In this document: piece after piece, positions 1-5,936 of the stretch | Numbering within the stretch: position 1 is the stretch's first letter | Layout: every line of letters begins with the position of its first letter | Assembly (NCBI GenBank): GCA_004151065.3 | Contig: NWUY0303882468.1 | Location: 1-10,438 of the forward strand | DNA from: Larix sibirica | Lineage: Eukaryota; Streptophyta; Pinopsida; Pinales; Pinaceae | Direction: 5' to 3' | Length of the DNA: 10,438 nt | Program-made: the position numbers and the translations under genes | Notes under the pieces: generated by a model | The model's input: the letters and a program-made list of their open reading frames with translations, nothing else | Told to the model about the DNA's origin: nothing | The model's database searches: none

Positions 1-692
1 ATTAGAACCATTTTAAAGTGACCTATAAACCTATTTAATGATATAATGTTGATTTGGTTGTTACTTTAAATTATATAATATTTAACTATTAATATTTAAT
101 TATTGATATAATAACTATTTTGTTTAGTATAATTTTCGAATCAATACAAAAAAATATTGTATAAGAGTATTAGTTAGTTAGCTCAAATTAATTAATAAAT
201 GATTAAAATAACAAGTATAATTATTTTATAATTATTTTTTGAGGGAACTTGAGGTGAAACCCACTCTAGCTATTATTTATTGTTAATAATATATAAAAGT
301 ACTATGGTTTAAATGTGTGATAAATTCATGAAGTGCTTGAACATATTATACTTTAGAAAATGTTTTTATCTACTTCAATATGGTTTTTATAGACTGAATC
401 TAGAAGATGTTGAATTGAAATTTGTAATTGTCAAATAAATTATCAAAAAGTGTTAGGCAATTAACATAAGGCATCACCACATGAATACAATAAAATTGTT
501 TTGAAGTTTTCACATATGGAAAAATAATAAATCTATACTGGGTTTCAACAACATATTATGTTTGATTGCTTGCAAAATACTATTAAAACTATACACCAAA
601 TTAGAATTATCAAAATTTACATGTTTGTACTAATAATAGAAAAACACTCAAAATATAATATGAAGATAATATTTGATATACCATAGACATTG
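1..692. other. AT-rich intergenic DNA
   Basis: Very AT-rich sequence with frequent stops in all frames. No gene, RNA or mobile element was recognised. Confidence 0.6.
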
Positions 693-823
693 AAAATTGT
701 TTCATCATATATATTAATGGATCCTTCCAAGGAAAAAAACTACATTCATGAATCAAAATTGTTACTTCATATACATATTAATAGATCCTTAAAGGGACAA
801 AATTATGTTCATGGAGCGATTTT
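693..823 (+). repeat. Imperfect tandem duplication, unit about 62-68 bp
   Basis: The unit starting AAAATTGTTTCATCATATA at 693 recurs from 755 as AAAATTGTTACTTCATATA. Both continue through ATTAAT(G/A)GATCCTT and a (T)TCATG(A/G)A segment. The units are adjacent and diverged, suggesting an old local duplication. Confidence 0.7.
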
Positions 824-1511
824 GTGTTATGATGATATTCTCTAAATTAGATGAACTACAATATCGAAAATGCATTTATTTATATTGATCTTGTTGTAAT
901 ATTTTTCTTTGCTATACATGCTTAAAGTATATGATCAAATGCAATAGATTCAATTTCTTTGTCCTTTGGATTTTGTACATCCCAATATTGTTCTAATATT
1001 GTTTTAGTGTATTTCCCTTAACTAGGTTTCCACCAATCAACCTTAACATTTAGAGTATGAATGTTAGCAACCTGGTTTCTTTATCTAGCACGAAACATCT
1101 TTCCATTATTAACATCATTGATAGAATTGAATGTTGTCTTTGGATTGTTGTATGTGGGTGTAACATATATCGATTTACTTGTCATAATTTCAAAATCCTT
1201 AATAAGACTTTAGATCAGGAATTTGTCTTGTCTTGGGCGATAAATCCTCATAAGATGTATCAATTCCATCCACTATTAATGGCCATTGTAAATTTCATCT
1301 ATATTATTATGAACTCTTTCTCAATCCTTTACCTTATTTTTCCATTCCTTTGTAACAATGGGAAAATCTTTCCACATTTTTAAGTATGATGTTAATTAAG
1401 ACCTTTAAAACCATAATTTATTTATAACATTTTATATATTATTCATAATTGCATTCAAAATGAATTATTTGAACATTTAGGACCCATAATGAAAACACCA
1501 ATAAATATGAA
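824..1511. other. Intergenic DNA
   Basis: A 108-codon frame with an ATG at 1057 is present (1057-1383), but its product has no recognisable domain and a composition like translated AT-rich spacer. Nothing else is supported. Confidence 0.55.
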
Positions 1512-1574
1512 ATTTGTGAAGTTATTGAAACTTAGCAACCACATTTGTGAAGTTCTTCAAACTTAGCAAACCAC
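1512..1574 (+). repeat. Two-copy tandem repeat, unit 31-32 bp
   Basis: 1512-1542 and 1543-1574 both read ATTTGTGAAGTT(A/C)TT(G/C)AAACTTAGCAA(A)CCAC. They are directly adjacent, with two substitutions and one indel. Confidence 0.9.
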
Positions 1575-1775
1575 AATACGATGGTGTAATAAATCATATG
1601 CATTGGTAAATGGACACATGTACATAATTTTTTATTTGAAAACTATCTAAATAATATAGGATAGTTACACATGGATGGAAAGTTGAATCATTTAGTCTCC
1701 CTCAATAGAATGGTATAATGTTGTACAAGGATTTTGGCTTTATATGGACCCCAATTGTGCTATGATTATTTTAAA

Positions 1776-1813
1776 TGTAATGCATGATTCTTTATGTAAT
1801 GTATGATTCTTCT
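1776..1813 (+). repeat. Two-copy tandem repeat, unit 19 bp
   Basis: 1776-1794 and 1795-1813 share TGTAATG(C/T)ATGATTCTT, followed by TA or CT. Confidence 0.85.
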
Positions 1814-1852
1814 TTATCTAATATAATAACACAATGTTTTATTATATCTTGC

Positions 1853-2202
1853 GTAATTATATTGTAAAGCTAGGTTGATAATTGTTCCATAGCTTGTGTA
1901 TAGCCTAGTTTCATGGTACCCCATTATTTAAATTGAGTTAGAATGACTTTGAAGGTTTCAAAGGTTTTAATCTTTAGTTGTGACACTTGGATTTACATGT
2001 TGCACTTTCTCCACTTAGTCTCTTATAGAAAATTTAGTTCCAAGATGGAAATATCATGGGGCTACTGTTAAATCTCATATGTTTTAGGTAGTTTGGTGAT
2101 GTTTGGAGTCATTATAACTCAGTTTGAATGATGGGGTACTATGAAACTAGGCTATGCACAAGCTATGAAACCGTGATCGACTTAAATTTGTAATTGATTG
2201 AC
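1853..2202. repeat. Long imperfect inverted repeat (hairpin-forming), core arms 1887-1947 and 2108-2168
   Basis: The reverse complement of 1887-1947 aligns without gaps to 2108-2168, with 54 of 61 positions identical and a 160-bp loop. Weaker pairing (about 21 of 34) continues outward to 1853 and 2202. Of seven core differences six are transitions, and in plus-strand RNA five of them leave G-U pairs. It may be a foldback or MITE-like element, a diverged inverted duplication, or the source of a hairpin RNA. No clear target-site duplication was identified. Confidence 0.8.
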
Positions 2203-2280
2203 TTACATAGGGATCTAGGGATCTATGACAGACCACCTCTTTGTGAAATACATTGACCATTCACATATTGTAATGCATAA

Positions 2281-2646
2281 AATCCCTACATTTTGGCTCA
2301 CCTAACTCCTCTTTTCATACACCACTATGATGCAATCTCTTTATCTCTCCCATGGAATCACAATCTCAATGCCTATGATGGCCATATCAAAGTGCATCTA
2401 CTAGATCTAGTTTGTGTTTGGGTGAACCACTATCACTTCCCTCACAACATGAATCTTAGCCTAGAAAGTAAACATGTGCTCTTCCAACAACACATTATTG
2501 TAAATTATATCAATCCCATGGAGCCTGCAATAGTCCATCTTGATCTTGAAGAACCTCACAAGCAAATGATCTCCAATGGGGGTTCCTGCAAGGGGTACAT
2601 TGAGACCCAAACACCATTAAAACCATGGGTTTCCCATCATCGATGA
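2281..2646 (+). other. Open reading frame of unknown significance
   Basis: After the stop at 2278-2280 the frame is open for 121 codons to TGA at 2644-2646. It has no ATG near its 5' end; the nearest initiation-like codon is TTG at 2293. The predicted peptide is His-rich (for example LFIHHYD, VNHYHFPHNM) and no domain, signal peptide or repeat was recognised. Its length is somewhat unusual for AT-rich spacer, so a retroelement remnant is possible, but chance is not excluded. Confidence 0.15.
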
Positions 2647-4016
2647 ATTTTTTAACATTTGGATGCTTGTTAAGCCACATATTTCTCTTCTTATCTCTTT
2701 GTTTGGTTATCCAATGTTGTAATTGATTTTAGGATTGATTGAATGGTCTCACCTGGAAAATGTAAACTAGAAATTAAATATTGAATCTACAAAGATCCAA
2801 ATATACTTCTTATACTTTTCTATCAACAATAGTTCCCATGTGAAACTTTTATCCACTAGTTCTTTTAAAAGACTATTAGTCATTGAGTTGTTGAACAATC
2901 AATAAGAATAATTATTTTAGAGAATGATTAGGAGATTTCCCTTGGTAACACTGGTTGGGAAATGCTATAGGAGAGTGTCCTCATAGAGTAGCAACCAAAA
3001 TGATTGTAGTAAAAAATCATTAGAAACCAAAGTAAAACCGCCAAGGCATAGTGATAGGTACATGGTTAAAATGGATCCAGGGTTAAAATGGATCTAGACT
3101 ATTTGTATAACATGATGACATATTAATATAAAATGCAATCCTAGTCATTCATCTTGATACAACAATCTTGGTTGATTGGCTAATTAAAGTTTATGGGGAA
3201 AATAGCTAGGTTTTTCTCATCATTCTCATTCTTTTACTTTGAAACCTTCTCTCCTAGTTTGAGTATCGAACTGGTAAATTTGAATTGATTTTAGTGTTTT
3301 CATTAGTTGCAAATAGTTACATGTTAGAATTTGTTGATCTGGAATTGTTTTCATATTATTTTAAAAAGAATTGGATTGGTATAGAGGCATCAAAGTAGCC
3401 TCAATGTTCTAGATAAAGACGAGTTGAATGGGTTACTATGAGATTAGATTGAGGTAATTCATAGTTCCTTCCTTTAGTTTATTCGTGTTTTTGTTCATCT
3501 ACCTTCATACTCATAGTAGGCTGAGAGTAAATTCGCAGACCCTCTAATAATTTATTGATATGTTCTTCATAGTTGATAAAATGGGTTTTCACTTTTAGTC
3601 CTATCTTCCCAAGATTTGATGTCATTTGAGATTAATTCTTACCTTTTCTAGTTGGATGTATTTGTGGTGGGTTAGACATGCCGGTTCAATTTATCTCTCC
3701 TTTTTTTCTCTCCCTTAGTGATGACCAGTTCATAAATATCATTACTATCATCCCCATTTTTAAGAGAAGGAAGAGGCTATTGTGTTTCTTTTATGTTTAC
3801 AAATGTTGATAAGTGTTATAAAATTACTGTCTTGAAGGATCCCATGGTACCCTAATTTATTCTTTACCAACTAAAAGAGATTATCAACTCTTAATTCATC
3901 CTTGCACCTCCTTGAAATTAATTTGGGTTTCATCACAACTTGGGGGCTAACTCTCTTGTTCATTATAGGAAAACTATGACAATATACCAATAGATATATT
4001 AAGTTAGACTAATATA
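2647..4016. other. Intergenic DNA, left flank of the LINE relic
   Basis: No gene seen apart from the 17-bp tandem repeat at 3064-3097. A pyrimidine-rich run ends in TTAG near 3717 and resembles a splice acceptor, but no coding sequence follows it. Any upstream part of the LINE is too decayed to recognise here. Confidence 0.5.
3064..3097 (+). repeat. Two-copy tandem repeat, unit 17 bp
   Basis: GGTTAAAATGGATCCAG at 3064-3080 is followed immediately by GGTTAAAATGGATCTAG at 3081-3097, with one C/T difference. Confidence 0.9.
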
Positions 4017-4548
4017 CTGGAAGACGCCTTAAGGAAATGGTGTAACAATTAGGCATCACAAAACTTTAGATCCCTTCCTCCAATTATTGCTTGGGGCATT
4101 TAGTTGGATAGGAATACTAACTTGTTTGAAGGTAGACACATCCCACCATTTCAATGTGTTTCCCAGGGCACGAATAACCTAAATAATTTCCCTCAGATAC
4201 ATGTGGATACACCACCAAAGCAAGTTGATGAGGATGTGGTGGACAAAACTAAGGCTTGGGCTTACCTTGATGGGATAACCCAAGGTGAACCCCAAATTTG
4301 TGGAGCTGGAGGAATCTTGTTCCTCAATGACATGCATTTGTTGAAGTTTAAAGAGTAGGACGGGGTCAAGTTCTAATAATTACGCAAAACTTATGGCGTT
4401 GAAATTGATGCTTATGTTGGTAGGTGAAAGAGGAGTCACAAAGATACGGTTTTTTGGTGATTCTCTAAATGTGGTTAAGTGGGTGAAGGGGGTAAAAATG
4501 CTTAAATTATCTCTTGTCTACTGTTGGTTGAGGTTCATGGTTTTTTAA
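4017..4548 (+). pseudogene. Degenerate LINE-type retrotransposon fragment: 3' end of ORF2 with RNase H domain
   Basis: In the frame starting at CTG 4017 the translation reads LEDALRKWCNN, a stop, then ASQNFRSLPPIIAWGI, a stop at 4101-4103 (TAG where Trp is expected) and LDRNTNLFEGRH. This matches the pre-RNase H stretch of plant LINE ORF2 (the WGIWL-RN pattern). The RNase H fold follows: AWAYLDG (first catalytic Asp codon at 4269-4271) and GAGGILF. The frame ends at TAG 4356-4358, and homology resumes in another frame from about 4360: SSNNYAKLMALKLML, then FFGDSLNVVKWVKG, ending at TAA 4546-4548. The second catalytic residue, normally Glu in the AEL motif, is Lys (codon 4387-4389), and the third, Asp, is at 4459-4461. 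Two in-frame stops, a frameshift and the lost Glu make it non-functional. No upstream reverse transcriptase was recognised. Confidence 0.75.
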
Positions 4549-4989
4549 TGCTTTCATTGATTTCTATATCATGCATGGCTTATTGAGAGGCCGGGTCATC
4601 CTCCCTTTCATGACTTAATTCCTTTTCACTTTCAATTGCTACTTTGAATTTTTTATTGTATAGTATGAGTCAAGGGAAATTATATGCACATGTTTATGAT
4701 CAAGAATGTTGCTTCTTTTTATAATGTATATATGTAATTAAAAGCCACTTTTTAGTTATCTATACTCAAAATTTGGTTTAGGAAATAGGTTAATTAGTTT
4801 TAGTTGTTTATGATATATTAATGAATACAACATTCTTAAGAATGTAATTTTTCCATGAAATAAAATTATGCTTTTTTGTTTTTGCTCATGGATGAACTTA
4901 TTAACAACTACAAAACCACTCTAACATGGTAAAAATGGTACAATAAACTATGATTAGAGGTAGACAACCCAATGCTAAAAACCCTTATA
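4549..4989. other. Intergenic DNA between the LINE and SINE-like relics
   Basis: AT-rich sequence without an open frame of note. It may include the LINE 3' UTR, but no poly(A) tail or target-site duplication was found. Confidence 0.5.
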
Positions 4990-5056
4990 GGAATTGAATC
5001 CCAATTGCAAATTGGGAAGCACTTAATGGAGACCAATTGGTCCACCTGCTAAGGGA
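4990..5056 (-). mobile_element. Possible tRNA-derived SINE head, degenerate
   Basis: On the minus strand TAGCAGGTGG (rc of 5042-5051) resembles a pol III A box. GGATTCAATTCC (rc of 4990-5001) resembles a B box, differing from GGTTCGAATCC largely at CpG-type transition positions. The boxes are about 50 bp apart in the right order. A 7-bp stem (CCCAATT/AATTGGG, 5000-5016) lies next to the B box. The 3' extent and target-site duplications could not be defined. It could be a chance match or a decayed tRNA-like sequence. Confidence 0.35.
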
Positions 5057-5302
5057 TTATTAATACTATTTTCTAGTATTTCATATGTAATGTTTATTTA
5101 AAAAACAAACAAAAAAAGACTACGGAGATATTTTTTAGCTGGTAGTCTAAACAAACTACAATTAGAATAATTTTCCAATTTATTTTTTGAACTATTTTCC
5201 CCAAAATCCATTAGGAGTTTTTGGAATAGTAAATATAAACAATTGAATAGAACAAGGATATTTTTGAATAATGAAAAATATTAAAGACTAACTCTCGGCA
5301 AG

Positions 5303-5318
5303 TAATAATAATAATAAT
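5303..5318 (+). repeat. (TAA)n microsatellite
   Basis: About five uninterrupted TAA units, lying in AT-rich sequence upstream of the PPR gene. Confidence 0.85.
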
Positions 5319-5360
5319 ATCAAAATCTTCTCATCTTTAGATTTTTTGGGTTTATTGAAA

Positions 5361-5383
5361 GTTTTTATTTATTCTTTTAACAG
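5361..5383 (+). promoter_or_regulatory. Candidate 3' splice acceptor upstream of the PPR gene
   Basis: A T-rich run (GTTTTTATTTATTCTTTTAACAG) ends in CAG at 5381-5383 and marks a shift from very AT-rich sequence to more balanced sequence. This fits the end of an intron, either in the 5' UTR of the PPR gene or before a terminal exon of another transcript. A reading frame from 5386 stays open for 24 codons before TAA at 5458-5460. No matching donor was identified, so this is tentative. Confidence 0.25.
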
Positions 5384-5439
5384 TTAGGAATACTACTTTG
5401 GAAGGACTCTCTGCTCACCCTGAAGATGCTGTTGCTGTC

Positions 5440-5523
5440 ACCATGTTTGTACTAAGATAATGAGAACCCTCTTGCGAGCATCTTTACCATGTTTGTACTA
5501 AGATAATGAGAACCCTCTTGCGA
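5440..5523 (+). repeat. Perfect 38-bp direct repeat with a 46-bp period upstream of the PPR gene
   Basis: Positions 5440-5477 and 5486-5523 are identical over 38 bp, beginning ACCATGTTTGTACTAAG and ending CCCTCTTGCGA, separated by 8 bp. The absence of mismatches indicates a recent local duplication. Each copy contains an ATG followed after three codons by TAA, so if transcribed they would add two tiny upstream ORFs to the PPR leader. Confidence 0.9.
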
Positions 5524-5703
5524 ACAGCCCTGGTGGTTATTACGAATCAGGAATGGCTCTGACCTCTGACCTACAGGAATTGAACAGCTTACCTGTGTTG
5601 TTACTTAACAGCCACAAATGACAAACTGCTCTCCCACTGGGCACTGGGCACTGCAGCTATCAGTTCATGAGAGCTTATTAACGCAACCGTGCCGGTTACA
5701 TTT

Positions 5704-5713
5704 CTGACGTCAG
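5704..5713. promoter_or_regulatory. CRE/C-box-like bZIP palindrome upstream of the PPR gene
   Basis: CTGACGTCAG is a perfect 10-bp palindrome containing TGACGTCA, the core bound by plant bZIP factors of the TGA type. It lies 126 bp upstream of the first ATG. An ACGTG core also occurs at 5741-5745. No convincing TATA box is seen between here and the ATG. Function is inferred from the motif only. Confidence 0.45.
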
Positions 5714-5773
5714 CAAAACTTCAAAGAATAATAAGTTGCGACGTGTTTAATGCTTTCATACGAATGCAGGTGC

Positions 5774-5793
5774 GAGCAGAGCAGAGCAGAGCC
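5774..5793 (+). repeat. (GAGCA)n pentanucleotide repeat in the PPR 5' leader
   Basis: Three GAGCA units followed by GAGCC lie 46 bp upstream of the first ATG. This is a short tract likely prone to slippage, in the probable 5' UTR. Confidence 0.8.
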
Positions 5794-5800
5794 AAGCCAC

Positions 5801-5936
5801 TGGCATTAGCATTAGGGAACGATGATACGAAGAAGTAGATGCCTCCTCTGTCCAGTACCGTGATCAGAGACTCTGGCATTAGCATTAGGGACGATGATCT
5901 GAAGAAGAAGATGCCTCCTCTGTTCAATACCAAGAT
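5801..5936 (+). repeat. 72/73-bp tandem duplication spanning the PPR gene start codon
   Basis: Copy 1 (about 5801-5864) and copy 2 (about 5874-5936) share TGGCATTAGCATTAGGG, the GATGAT/GAAGAAG tract and ATGCCTCCTCTG. Copy 1 has one extra A (AGGGAACG versus AGGGACG), and a T where copy 2 has A, which makes the codon before its ATG a TAG. The spacing between the two ATGs is exactly 72 bp, so they share a frame. Residues 1-24 of the annotated protein are therefore translated from the ATG-proximal end of copy 1 plus the duplicated leader of copy 2. Confidence 0.9.

Noticed and set aside
1057-1383. 108-codon ATG-initiated frame on the plus strand
   Set aside because: No recognisable domain; hydrophobic, Ile/Phe/Asn-rich composition typical of translated AT-rich spacer, and no promoter or homology evidence.
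3695-3717. Pyrimidine-rich run ending in TTAG as a splice acceptor or polypurine tract (minus strand)
   Set aside because: No coding sequence, LTR boundary or donor site adjoins it.
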